A stretch of 64,000 bases of DNA from Schaalia sp. HMT-172 (GTDB taxonomy: Bacteria; Actinomycetota; Actinomycetes; Actinomycetales; Actinomycetaceae): contig NZ_CP130058.1 in NCBI RefSeq assembly GCF_030644365.1, positions 744,001-808,000 on the forward strand, given 5' to 3'. Below, one piece after another: positions 19,394 through 27,726 of this stretch (position 1 is the first letter of the stretch; each line of letters opens with the position of its first letter). A model generated the notes under the pieces. That model was not told where the DNA came from. It did not search any database and was given only the letters and a program-made list of their open reading frames with translations. The position numbers and the translations under genes are program-made.

Positions 19394-20041
19394 ATGGACA
19401 TCACCGTCGTCGCACGTAATGCCGAGATTCACCCGAATTTCCGGGCATACGTGGAGGAGAAGGTTTCGAAGATCACCCAGTTCTACCCGCGCGCGCAGCG
19501 CGTGGACGTTGAGCTGACTCACGAACGTAACCCCCGCCAGGCCGACACCGCTGAGCGTATCGAGCTGACCGTCTACGGCAAGGGCCCGATCATCCGCGCG
19601 GAGGCTCAGTCTGCGGATCGCTACGCGGCCGTCGACATCGCCGCCGGGAAGCTCTACGAGCGCCTGCGCCGCCTGCGCGATCGCGTCAAGGACCACCGCC
19701 GTCGCTACCCGCGCGACCTGGTCGAAGCCGAAATCCTCGAAGTCGCTCCTGTCGTCGAAGAAGTCGCCGAGCCCGAGCCTGAGGCCCCCAAGCCGCTGCG
19801 CAGCGCGGAGGATCTAAAGGTCGGCGAGGCCCGTGAGGAGCAGTGGGGCGACACGCCCATCATCGTGCGCCAGAAGGTACACGAGGCGCCGCCGATGAGC
19901 GTGGACGAGGCCCTCGATCAGATGATGATGGTCGGCCACCCCTTCTTCCTCTTCGTCGACAAGGAAACGAACCAGCCGTGCGTCGTCTACCACCGTCACG
20001 GGTGGACGTACGGCGTGCTTCGCTTGAACACGACGATCTGA
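19394..20041 (+). CDS. hpf: Long-form ribosome hibernation promoting factor
   Basis: The product has 215 residues. The N-terminal RMF/S30AE domain (about 1-105) starts MDITVVARN and includes the basic helix RLRRLRDRVKDHRRR. A linker of about 45 residues rich in Glu/Pro precedes the C-terminal dimerisation domain (about 150-215) with PIIVRQKVHEAPPMSVDEAL and VVYHRHGWTYGVLRL. Long HPF mediates 100S dimers of stalled 70S ribosomes. GGAGG is 7 bases before the ATG. The leader from 19219 contains a GCGGGC-aacgat-GCCCGC hairpin at 19355-19372. Confidence 0.94.
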   Translation: MDITVVARNAEIHPNFRAYVEEKVSKITQFYPRAQRVDVELTHERNPRQADTAERIELTVYGKGPIIRAEAQSADRYAAVDIAAGKLYERLRRLRDRVKDHRRRYPRDLVEAEILEVAPVVEEVAEPEPEAPKPLRSAEDLKVGEAREEQWGDTPIIVRQKVHEAPPMSVDEALDQMMMVGHPFFLFVDKETNQPCVVYHRHGWTYGVLRLNTTI

Positions 20042-20051
20042 CGGTTCACTG

Positions 20052-20094
20052 ATGCGGCTGTGCCCCGGGCCTTGGGCCCGGGGCACAGCCGCAT
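20052..20094 (+). terminator. hpf terminator hairpin
   Basis: Two 20-nt arms (20052-20071 and 20075-20094) are perfectly complementary with a TTG loop. There is no long T-run, only GTTCGCT after it. It lies 10 bases after the hpf stop and separates hpf from secA. Confidence 0.85.
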
Positions 20095-20227
20095 GTTCGC
20101 TCTGAGACGTTAAATTCGTCCATGTTTGCGCGGGCGTTTCCACTTTGGGCAGTTAGTTCGTAAACTAATGGGTGGATTTGACTGTTCGCTCTACAAGGGG
20201 GCGGGCTATAGACGTCAGGAGCTATTC

Positions 20228-23086
20228 GTGTCGATTATTGACAAGATCCTTCGCGCGGGCGAAGGCCGGATGCTGCGCAGGCTGGATCGTCTCGCGTCGC
20301 AGGTGGATGCCTTGCAGGAGGACTTCGAGGCGCTGACGGACGAGGAGCTGCAGGCCAAGACCCAGGAGTTCAAGGACCGCCTCGAGGAGGGCGAGACCCT
20401 GGACGACATCCTGGTCGAGGCGTTCGCGACGGTCCGCGAGGCCGCGTGGCGTATCCTGCGCATGCGTCCCTTCCATGTCCAGGTTATGGGCGGCATCGCC
20501 CTGCACCAGGGCAAGATCGCGGAAATGAAGACTGGTGAGGGCAAGACCCTGGTTGCCACGATGCCCTCCTACCTGCGTGCGCTGACCGGCAAGGGCGTGC
20601 ACGTCGTGACGGTCAACGACTACCTGGCGAAGTACCAGTCGGATCTGATGAGCCGCGTGTATAACTTCCTGGGCATGACGTGCGGCTGTATCCTCGTGGG
20701 CCAGACGCCGGCCGAGCGCCGCGAGATGTACGCCTGCGACATCACCTATGGCACGAACAACGAGTTCGGCTTCGACTACCTGCGTGACAACATGGCGCAG
20801 GTTCCCGAGGACGTGGTCCAGCGCGGCCACGCCTTCGTCATCGTCGATGAGGTCGACTCGATCCTCATCGACGAGGCACGTACCCCCCTCATCATCTCGG
20901 GTCCCGCGGACGGTGACCTGAACCGCTGGTACGTGGAGTTCGCCCGCATCGCGCGCCTGCTCACGCGCGACGAGGACTACGAGGTCGACGAGAAGAAGAA
21001 GACCGTCGGCATCCTGGAGCCGGGCATCGATAAGGTCGAGGATCAGCTGGGCGTGGAGAACCTCTACGAGGCGGCGAACACCCCGCTGATCGGCTTCCTG
21101 AACAATGCGATCCGCGCCAAGGAGCTGTTCTTTAAGGACCGCGACTACATTGTGGACGGTGGGGAGGTCCTCATCGTCGACGAGCACACGGGCCGCGTCC
21201 TGCCGGGTCGGCGCTACAACGATGGCATGCACCAGGCGATCGAGGCCAAGGAAGGCGTGGAGATCAAGGCCGAGAACCAGACGCTGGCCACGATCACGCT
21301 GCAGAACTACTTCCGCCTCTACCCCGAGGGCTCGCGCTCGGGCATGACCGGTACGGCCGAGACGGAGGCCGCGGAGTTCGCGTCGACCTACAAGATTGAC
21401 GTCGTCCCGATCCCCACGAATAAGCCGATGATCCGCAAGGACCAGCCCGACCTCGTCTATCCGACGGAGAAGGGCAAGCTCAACGCGATCATCGAGGACG
21501 TGGTGGAGCGCCACGAGGCCGGCCAGCCGGTCCTCATCGGTACTGCGTCGGTCGAAAAGTCTGAGCTGCTCTCCCAGATGCTCACGAAGAAGCACATCCC
21601 GCACCAGGTGCTCAACGCCAAGCAGCATGCCCGCGAGGCCGCCGTCGTCGCGATGGCGGGTCGCAAGGGCGCGGTGACGGTTGCTACGAACATGGCCGGC
21701 CGCGGTACCGACATCATGCTGGGCGGTAACTCGGAGTTCATCGCCCAGGCGAACCTGGCCGCCGAGGGGCTCGATCCCAAGGAGAACCCGGAGGAGTACC
21801 GCGAGGCGTGGCCCAAGGCCCTGGAGGCCGCCGAGGAGGCCGTGGAGGCCGAGCGTGACGAGGTGCGCGAGCTGGGCGGCTTGTACGTGCTCGGTTCGGA
21901 GCGCCACGAGTCGCGTCGTATCGACAACCAGCTGCGTGGTCGAAGTGGCCGTCAGGGTGACCCGGGCGAGTCGCGCTTCTACCTGTCGATGGAAGACGAC
22001 CTGATGCGCCTGTTCAACTCGGGCATGGCCCAGCGCATCATGGCGTCCGGCGCCTACCCGGAGGACATGCCGCTGGAGAATCGTCTGGTGTCGCGTTCGA
22101 TTGCGTCGGCCCAGCACCAGGTGGAGGCTCGCAACTTCGAGATCCGCAAGAACGTCCTGAAGTACGACGACGTCATGACGGGTCAGCGTGAGACGATTTA
22201 CGCCGAGCGCCGCAAGGTGCTTGAGGGCGAGGACATGGGGCCGCAGCTGCGTTCCTTCGCGGAGTCGCTCGTAACGGGCCTGGTCGACGAGGTGATCGCC
22301 GACAAGCCGGTGGATGAGTGGGATCTGTCCTCCTTGTGGGAGAACCTGCGTGGCTACTACCCGCCGTCGGTCACGATCGAAGAGGTCGAGGAGGAGCACG
22401 GCGGCAGGAATTCCCTGGTCCGCGACGACCTCGTGACTGAGCTCGTGGGTGACATCCACGCAGTGTATGAGGACACGGAGGAGCGCCTCGACGAGAATCC
22501 GCTGGCGCAGGCGCAGCTGGGCGATGAGCCCATGCGCACGCTCGAGCGCCGCGTCGTCATCTCCGTGGTGGATCGCCTCTGGCGCGAGCACCTCTACGAG
22601 ATGGACTACCTGAAGGAGGGCATCGGCCTGCGCGCGATGGGTCAGCGCGACCCGCTCGTCGAGTACAAGGACGAGGGCGCCCAGATGTTCCAGGCGATGG
22701 TCGAGCGCATCCGCGAGGAGTCCGTCCAGCAGGTGTTCAGCTTCGCCAAGCAGTTCGAGCGCGCCTTGGCCTCGGCGGAGGAGCAGGCGGGTGGCGCGAT
22801 TACGCGCGCGACCGTGGCTCCGGCAGACATGGGGGAGGCGGGCGAGCCTCGTCGCGAGGCTGACGCCGAGCCGAGCGTCGAAGAGGTGGCTTCCGCCGAG
22901 TCCGCGGCCTCCGAGGCCGCTCGCGAGGCCGTGGCGCACGCCCGCTCGGTCATGGGCACCGTGGGCCGCGAGAAGGCGCCGAGCCGCGTGAGCTACAGCT
23001 CCGCGGAGGGTGCGTCGGCCCCATCCGCAGCCGGCGGTAACCGCGCGGAGCGTCGCGCGGCGGCCAAGAAGCGTCGCCGCCGCTGA
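20228..23086 (+). CDS. secA: Preprotein translocase ATPase SecA
   Basis: This 952-residue protein has Walker A GEGKT at 103-107, Walker [18 protein letters not shown], the [14 protein letters not shown] preprotein-binding region and nucleotide-binding fold 2 with NMAGRGTDI and [16 protein letters not shown]. It drives export through SecYEG. The GTG at 20228 is preceded by AGGAG seven bases upstream; the frame stays open for 34 more codons but without support. The C-terminus ends [15 protein letters not shown] and lacks the CxCx8HC zinc motif found in SecA of many bacteria. A TTAGTT-cgta-AACTAA palindrome lies at 20153-20168 in the promoter region. Confidence 0.97.
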   Translation: MSIIDKILRAGEGRMLRRLDRLASQVDALQEDFEALTDEELQAKTQEFKDRLEEGETLDDILVEAFATVREAAWRILRMRPFHVQVMGGIALHQGKIAEMKTGEGKTLVATMPSYLRALTGKGVHVVTVNDYLAKYQSDLMSRVYNFLGMTCGCILVGQTPAERREMYACDITYGTNNEFGFDYLRDNMAQVPEDVVQRGHAFVIVDEVDSILIDEARTPLIISGPADGDLNRWYVEFARIARLLTRDEDYEVDEKKKTVGILEPGIDKVEDQLGVENLYEAANTPLIGFLNNAIRAKELFFKDRDYIVDGGEVLIVDEHTGRVLPGRRYNDGMHQAIEAKEGVEIKAENQTLATITLQNYFRLYPEGSRSGMTGTAETEAAEFASTYKIDVVPIPTNKPMIRKDQPDLVYPTEKGKLNAIIEDVVERHEAGQPVLIGTASVEKSELLSQMLTKKHIPHQVLNAKQHAREAAVVAMAGRKGAVTVATNMAGRGTDIMLGGNSEFIAQANLAAEGLDPKENPEEYREAWPKALEAAEEAVEAERDEVRELGGLYVLGSERHESRRIDNQLRGRSGRQGDPGESRFYLSMEDDLMRLFNSGMAQRIMASGAYPEDMPLENRLVSRSIASAQHQVEARNFEIRKNVLKYDDVMTGQRETIYAERRKVLEGEDMGPQLRSFAESLVTGLVDEVIADKPVDEWDLSSLWENLRGYYPPSVTIEEVEEEHGGRNSLVRDDLVTELVGDIHAVYEDTEERLDENPLAQAQLGDEPMRTLERRVVISVVDRLWREHLYEMDYLKEGIGLRAMGQRDPLVEYKDEGAQMFQAMVERIREESVQQVFSFAKQFERALASAEEQAGGAITRATVAPADMGEAGEPRREADAEPSVEEVASAESAASEAAREAVAHARSVMGTVGREKAPSRVSYSSAEGASAPSAAGGNRAERRAAAKKRRRR

Positions 23087-23104
23087 CGCGCGTCGTCTCA
23101 GTGG

Positions 23105-23140
23105 GCGAGGGGGTTCCTGCGGGAGCCCCCTCGCTCCTTT
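23105..23140 (+). terminator. secA terminator
   Basis: GCGAGGGGG (from 23105) pairs with CCCCCTCGC (to 23134) across a short loop, followed by TCCTTT. It lies 19 bases after the secA stop. Confidence 0.8.
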
Positions 23141-23152
23141 ACGGGGGTGGGG

Positions 23153-23644
23153 TCAGGCGAGCTCGAGGGCGGTCGTCATCCACCGTCCCCGGTACTCTTC
23201 GAGGCGCAGGGCGAGCGCGTAGGTGCGCGTCGCCGTGGCGACGATGACGGCCACCTCCGTGTGTTTCTCGTCGATTGCGCAGGTGCGCACGTGGATGGGG
23301 GTGGTGCCGCGGGCGCAGGGGGAGAGGTGGACGCCGACGAGGGCAGCGTAGAGGTCGGGGAGGAGCCACCTGCGTAGCTGGGGTGCCTGGCGGGCTCCGG
23401 TGACGACCTCGACGATGGCGCGGGCGAGGAGGGCGGCCCAGGGGCCCGGATCCGGCAGGTCGGTGCGCAGGACGTCATGTTCGGGCATCGGTCTGAGGGC
23501 TGGCCTGGGGGAGCGCGCGAGCTGGCGAGGGGTGGACCATCGGAAAGGGGCTGCGGGCGCGGGGCGTGAGGGGGTAGGCCCGGTGTGGGGGCGAGCGGGC
23601 TGCTGCGTGCGTTGATGAGTCCGGGGGTGGATGGGGGTGCTCAT
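23153..23644 (-). CDS. Rv3235-family (DUF6459-type) protein
   Basis: The product has 163 residues. About 50 N-terminal residues are Pro/Arg/Thr-rich and probably disordered. The C-terminal domain contains ARAIVEVVTGARQAPQLRRW and LLPDLYAAL, then VRTCAIDEKHTEVAVIV, a pattern shared with the small Rv3235-like proteins encoded near secA in actinobacteria. The ATG overlaps the stop of the LysM gene (ATGA), so the two are co-translated. Function is unknown. Confidence 0.75.
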   Translation of the reverse strand: MSTPIHPRTHQRTQQPARPHTGPTPSRPAPAAPFRWSTPRQLARSPRPALRPMPEHDVLRTDLPDPGPWAALLARAIVEVVTGARQAPQLRRWLLPDLYAALVGVHLSPCARGTTPIHVRTCAIDEKHTEVAVIVATATRTYALALRLEEYRGRWMTTALELA

Positions 23645-24372
23645 GGCAGGTCCTGGGGGATGGATAGTTGCTGTCCGGGGTAGATCAAGTGCGGGGTGGC
23701 GATGGCTTGGGCGTTCGCGACGTGGATGGCTTGCCAGACGCGGGTGATGTGGGCGTCGTCGGAGCCTGGCCGCAGGGAGGCGGCGATGGACCAGAGGGAG
23801 TCGCCGGGGGCGACGGTGACGGTGTCGGGCAGGTCGGCCTGGCCGAGGGGTGGCGGATCCTGGGATGTGCCTTCCCGCGGGGCCGAGGCCGGGGTCGCCT
23901 CCGTTGCGCCCGTTTGCTGCGGCGTGGGGGCGCCGGGTGCGTCCGCCCACGTGAGTGACACGCCTGGGGAAGCGGTGTCCTGCGGGGCAGCCTGGGCGGC
24001 GCCGAGGGGCGCGGAGGTGATGAGCGCGGACCCGATGAGGGCACCCGCGCCCGCCCGGGAGAGCAGGGATCTCGACAGTCGCGTGCCGTAGCGTGAGACG
24101 AGGGCGTGGGCGCCCCGGCGCAGCGTCGGTGGCGCCAGGCGCAGCGTGGCCAGGTGGGCGACGGCTGAACACAGGAGGTTCCAGAACAGGAGCGCGAGGG
24201 CGAGGATCGCGAGGATCCACACGACCAGCGTCTCGGGAGCGTTGGGCGCCAGCGTGGGCGCCGCGTAGGCGAGGTAGAGGGCGTCGAGGGCGGCCGCCGG
24301 CGCGCCGACAAGCCACAGGAGTGCGTCGGTCAGGGGCGCCTGACCGCGTAATGAACGTGAATCGTGTGTCAT
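23641..24372 (-). CDS. LysM-domain membrane protein
   Basis: This 243-residue protein has two hydrophobic regions (about 15-40 and 50-70), probable helices around 110-125, a Pro/Thr/Ala linker, and a C-terminal LysM domain (about 185-240) with VTVAPGDSLWSIAASL and LIYPGQQLSIP. LysM binds N-acetylglucosamine-containing glycans, so the domain likely contacts peptidoglycan outside the membrane. It starts about 137 bp from a divergent gene and is coupled to the Rv3235-like gene. Confidence 0.85.
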   Translation of the reverse strand: MTHDSRSLRGQAPLTDALLWLVGAPAAALDALYLAYAAPTLAPNAPETLVVWILAILALALLFWNLLCSAVAHLATLRLAPPTLRRGAHALVSRYGTRLSRSLLSRAGAGALIGSALITSAPLGAAQAAPQDTASPGVSLTWADAPGAPTPQQTGATEATPASAPREGTSQDPPPLGQADLPDTVTVAPGDSLWSIAASLRPGSDDAHITRVWQAIHVANAQAIATPHLIYPGQQLSIPQDLP

Positions 24373-24509
24373 GGCGAACTCTTCATTGAGGAGACGGATT
24401 CGATGGATAAACTATCCGCTTCATGCAAGCAGATGTCAATCCGTATCAGTTAATACGATTAAAGTGTGATGTGCAGCGCTCCAGCCGTCGTGTGTGGCAT
24501 GGTAGGTCC

Positions 24510-25076
24510 ATGGATATGCATGCCTTCATGGACGAGCTAGAAGCGCGCTTCGACGAGGAGAGGGGGCGTGAGATCGACGAGCTCATCGATGAGCTCACCG
24601 ACGCCGAAAGAGCCTCCATCACGCTGTCCGCACGGCTCGCGGGCGCCGACGGGAGCGTGAGCCTCGCGCTGCGCGGGGGGAGCGTCGTCGTGGGCGAGGT
24701 GCTCGACGCGACCCGCTCGTGGGTGCTCCTGCGAGAGGGCGCCGGAGATAGCCTCGTCATGCTGCCCGCCGTCGTCGGCGCGTGGCCGCTCGGCCGCAGC
24801 GTCGCGCGCGAATCGTCGATTCGTGGCGGCGTCGGCGTCGGACACGTCCTGCGCGAGCTGTGCGCCCGCGCGGTCAGCGTCGCCATTGACTCGGACTGTG
24901 GTGACCACCGGGGAGTCATCGACGCGGTCTACGCGGACCACGTCGATGTCACCCTCAGCGGAGCGGCCCTCGGCTATGACGGCCGCGATGAACAGGAGGG
25001 GCAGACCGTCTCGCTGGCGCTCGCGGGGCTTCGTCGACTCCGCGTGCTCGGCCAGCGCTGGTCGCCTGCCTACTGA
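24510..25076 (+). CDS. Hypothetical actinobacterial protein
   Basis: The product has 188 residues with no recognised family. The N-terminal 40 residues (MDMHAFMDELEARFDEERGREIDELIDELTDAER) are strongly acidic and likely form a helix. The remainder is beta-rich, with repeated short strands such as SVVVGEVLDATRSWVLLRE and AVYADHVDVTLSG. The ATG at 24510 is preferred over an in-frame ATG 87 bases upstream because the extra segment has unlike composition. It is divergent from the LysM gene and its stop overlaps the HTH gene by 7 bases tail to tail. Confidence 0.6.
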   Translation: MDMHAFMDELEARFDEERGREIDELIDELTDAERASITLSARLAGADGSVSLALRGGSVVVGEVLDATRSWVLLREGAGDSLVMLPAVVGAWPLGRSVARESSIRGGVGVGHVLRELCARAVSVAIDSDCGDHRGVIDAVYADHVDVTLSGAALGYDGRDEQEGQTVSLALAGLRRLRVLGQRWSPAY

Positions 25077-25282
25077 GCGTGCTCCGCCTTCTGACGCTCG
25101 CGCGTCGCGGCGTACTGGTCCTGGATGAACTGCTCCAGGACGGACTCTTCGACCCGCCAGACGTGCTTGCCGCCCACCTGGATGGCCGGAAGCTCGCCGG
25201 AGGAAACGAGGGCGCGGGTGGCTGACATCGTGAGATTCAGGGTCTCGGCGACGTCAGCGAGAGTGAGGAATCGTGTTGCCAT
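25070..25282 (-). CDS. Small excisionase-type helix-turn-helix protein
   Basis: This 70-residue protein has the MerR/excisionase HTH layout: FLTLADVAETLNLTMSATRALVSSGELPAIQVGGKHVWRV, then a helix ending in a charged tail. Such proteins bind DNA as small regulators (BldC-like) or recombination directionality factors; no integrase is nearby, so a regulator is more likely. The next 145 bp upstream are AT-richer than the surroundings and contain two AGTCGACAA direct repeats (25326-25334 and 25382-25390). Confidence 0.85.
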   Translation of the reverse strand: MATRFLTLADVAETLNLTMSATRALVSSGELPAIQVGGKHVWRVEESVLEQFIQDQYAATRERQKAEHAQ

Positions 25283-25427
25283 GGCAACATGGTATCAGTT
25301 GAGATCGTTTCGTTTGAATGGTTTGAGTCGACAATTTTTCGCTTGTGAATCCGTCGATCTGATCGGTTGGTGACGATAGATAGTCGACAACCTACCGCTT
25401 TTCGGCGGAAGCGTGCATCATGGAAGG

Positions 25428-26072
25428 GTGAAACGCGTCTCAGCTTCAGTGTCGATTCCGGCGCGCGCCCCCGGCTTAATGGACCGGCGACTCCTCCTCG
25501 GCGTCGTCCTCATCATCGCGTCCGTGATCGCTTTCAGCTTCCTCGGCGGCTTCCTGCGGGGAGGAAACCGCGTCTACACCGTCACGACCAGCATCGCCCC
25601 GGGAGAGGCGATCACGGCCGACAACGTCCGTGAGGTCGTCGTCCACGTCGACCCGACCGTCTACGCTCCGACCACCGAAACTCCCCTGGGCACGCGCGCG
25701 ACACGCCTCCTCACCCCCGGTCAACTCGTCATGCGCACCGACCTGGCCACCGGCTCCCAGGCGGGCGCACGCGACCCCGACGGCATGTACCGCGTCGCAA
25801 TCACCGTCACCGCGGGACTGCCCGACGGTGTCGCCGACGGTACGCCGATACGTCTGTGGACCGTGCCCACCCGCTCCGCCTCACCCACAGAGACGAGCGC
25901 GCGCGAAATCGAGGGCACCTTCACCTTCGTGCGCACGGTCGACACCTCGGGTTCCCAGGCGCGCAGGGGAACACGCATCGAAATCATGGCGAACGCGGCT
26001 GCCCTGCCCACGCTCCTGGCCTCCCAGACCTCGACCGACGAGCTCGCCGCCGTCCCCGTGGGGGCGCCGTGA
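25428..26072 (+). CDS. SAF-domain membrane protein (CpaB/RcpC-like)
   Basis: The protein has about 214 residues with one N-terminal membrane helix (LLLGVVLIIASVIAFSFLGGFL, near residues 22-43). A SAF domain follows (VTTSIAPGEAITADNVREV ... LTPGQLVMRTDLA), and then a beta-rich region. SAF/CpaB proteins build part of the outer collar of Flp/Tad pili, but no other pilus gene is present. The start is uncertain: GTG at 25428 is used; a GTG at 25413 and an ATG at 25479 are alternatives. The stop overlaps the next GTG. Confidence 0.7.
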   Translation: MKRVSASVSIPARAPGLMDRRLLLGVVLIIASVIAFSFLGGFLRGGNRVYTVTTSIAPGEAITADNVREVVVHVDPTVYAPTTETPLGTRATRLLTPGQLVMRTDLATGSQAGARDPDGMYRVAITVTAGLPDGVADGTPIRLWTVPTRSASPTETSAREIEGTFTFVRTVDTSGSQARRGTRIEIMANAAALPTLLASQTSTDELAAVPVGAP

Positions 26073-27250
26073 GCGCCGTTCACGGGGTCGTCATCCTGGC
26101 CGATCAACGATACGAGGCCCCGATCATCCAGGCGATCCAGTCGCGCGCAGACGCGCTGGCCATCGTGCGACGCTGCGCTGACCTCGCCGAGGTCATCGCC
26201 GCCGCGCGTGCCGGCGTCGCAGACCTGGCCGTCATTGACGGAGCCGACCCGGACCTGACGGCCGAGGCCGTGGGCGCCCTGCGCGAGGCCGGCATGGAGG
26301 TCGTCGCACTGGCTCAGCACACCGAGCGCTTGCGCCTGTCAGCCCTCGGCGTCGCCTCAGTCGCCGCGCCCGCCAGCCCCGAACAGGTCGTCAACTCGCT
26401 CATCGCCGCGACCCGCACGCGACGCTCCCAACCGGCCACGGCCTCGTCCCCGCCACCGCCTCCCCCCACCAGCGCGGGCTCCGTTCTGGCCGTGTGGGGG
26501 ACATCGGGGGCGCCGGGGCGCACAACCCTGGCCGCGGGCATCGCGACGATGCTCGCCGCGCGCGCCCCCACGATCCTCATCGACGCCGACACCTCCAACC
26601 CGACCCTCTCGCACCTGCTCGGGCTGCCCGTCTACGCCTCCGGCCTCTCCGTCCTCGCGCGCGCCGCCTCACGAGGGGCCCTGACCCCCGAGGACCTAGT
26701 CGGCGCGTGCACGAGACGCTCCGAGGGGCTGCGCATCGTCACCGGCCTGGTCACCCCCCACCGGTGGCGCGAGGTCAGCCGCACCAGCATCGAGGCGATC
26801 ATCGCGCAGGCCCGTCTGTGTGCGCGCTACAGCGTCATCGACCTGGCGGCAACCTCCCTCGAGAAGGCCTCTCGCGGCGCGAACCGGGACGATGTCGCCC
26901 TCGGCGTCCTCGCACGGGCCGACCGCCTCGTCGTCGTGGCGCGCGGGGACATCGTCGGCGTCAACCGGCTCTCCTTCCTGGCGCGCTGGTGGGAGGAACA
27001 CGGGCGCGACATCCCCGTCGACATCATCGTCAACCGCGTCACCTCAGACGCGATCGGGCCCCGCCCCGTCGCCGCGCTGCAGGCCGCCATCGGCGCGTTC
27101 ATGCCCGGGCACATCTTCCACACCGTGAGCGAGGACGGCGGGGTGGGACGGGCGTCCCTGCGCGCCAAGGCGCTGGGAGAAAGAGGCACGGGTTGCCTCG
27201 CCGCCGACGAGTTGGAAGCAATCGTGGCCCAGTGGGTGCCTACACTGTGA
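26069..27250 (+). CDS. CpaE/ParA-like ATPase-domain protein with variant P-loop
   Basis: This is a 393-residue protein. An N-terminal receiver-like region (about 1-125) is separated by a Pro-rich linker (SSPPPPPPT) from a SIMIBI/ParA-type domain. The P-loop reads GTSGAPGRTT, with Arg where ParA/MinD proteins have Lys. PTILIDADT supplies the Walker A' strand, and SVIDLAAT is the Walker B-like strand. CpaE-like proteins localise pilus or secretion machines; here it is coupled (GTGA) to the SAF protein. It could be an orphan of a former Tad locus. Confidence 0.72.
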   Translation: MSAVHGVVILADQRYEAPIIQAIQSRADALAIVRRCADLAEVIAAARAGVADLAVIDGADPDLTAEAVGALREAGMEVVALAQHTERLRLSALGVASVAAPASPEQVVNSLIAATRTRRSQPATASSPPPPPPTSAGSVLAVWGTSGAPGRTTLAAGIATMLAARAPTILIDADTSNPTLSHLLGLPVYASGLSVLARAASRGALTPEDLVGACTRRSEGLRIVTGLVTPHRWREVSRTSIEAIIAQARLCARYSVIDLAATSLEKASRGANRDDVALGVLARADRLVVVARGDIVGVNRLSFLARWWEEHGRDIPVDIIVNRVTSDAIGPRPVAALQAAIGAFMPGHIFHTVSEDGGVGRASLRAKALGERGTGCLAADELEAIVAQWVPTL

Positions 27251-27252
27251 GC

Positions 27253-27723
27253 ATGCGCGTCTACATTCCCGCCCTCTTGTCCGACCTGTCCGTCCCGCTG
27301 CCGCCCGTGCGCGGCGGCGTGCTGTGCGTGCCCGACGGCGCGATGAGCGGCGAGGACGTCGAGGTTCTCGAAGACGACGCGATCACCGAGGCCGCCCTGT
27401 CCTGCCTGGAGCTGGCCCGCGAGAGTGCGGGGGCCGCGCCCGCGCGCCTCGTCCTGGCCGTCGACACGCCCACCTCGACGACGCTGACCCCCGGCGATCA
27501 GATCGAGCCCCACATTGTCGCCGCCCCCGCCTTCGAATACACGTGGTCGGACGTCGCCGCGATCCTCGCCGACCTGCCCGACGCCGCTCCGGCCGTGTCG
27601 GCCGTGCTGGAGGCTTCCACCCAGGAGGAGGCCGACGAGGCCGTGGCAGCCCTGTGGGAATCCTCCCTGGCGTGGTTCGACCGCTCCGAGCGGCCCGCCG
27701 TCCTGGCCATGCACAGGGGCTGA
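27253..27723 (+). CDS. DUF6912-family protein
   Basis: The product has 156 residues and starts MRVYIPALLSDL, the hallmark of the DUF6912 proteins of actinobacteria. The rest is acidic and rich in Ala, with FEYTWSDVAAILADL and an acidic helix EEADEAVAALWESSL. The ATG at 27253 is two codons inside a GTG that overlaps the previous stop (27247); either start is possible. Function is unknown. It converges on sbcC with 3 bp between stops. Confidence 0.7.
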   Translation: MRVYIPALLSDLSVPLPPVRGGVLCVPDGAMSGEDVEVLEDDAITEAALSCLELARESAGAAPARLVLAVDTPTSTTLTPGDQIEPHIVAAPAFEYTWSDVAAILADLPDAAPAVSAVLEASTQEEADEAVAALWESSLAWFDRSERPAVLAMHRG

Positions 27724-27726
27724 GAT

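Noticed and set aside
20126-20227. 34-codon N-terminal extension of SecA
   Set aside because: The standard family start [13 protein letters not shown] coincides with a GTG preceded by AGGAG; the upstream part has unlike composition and overlaps the promoter palindrome.
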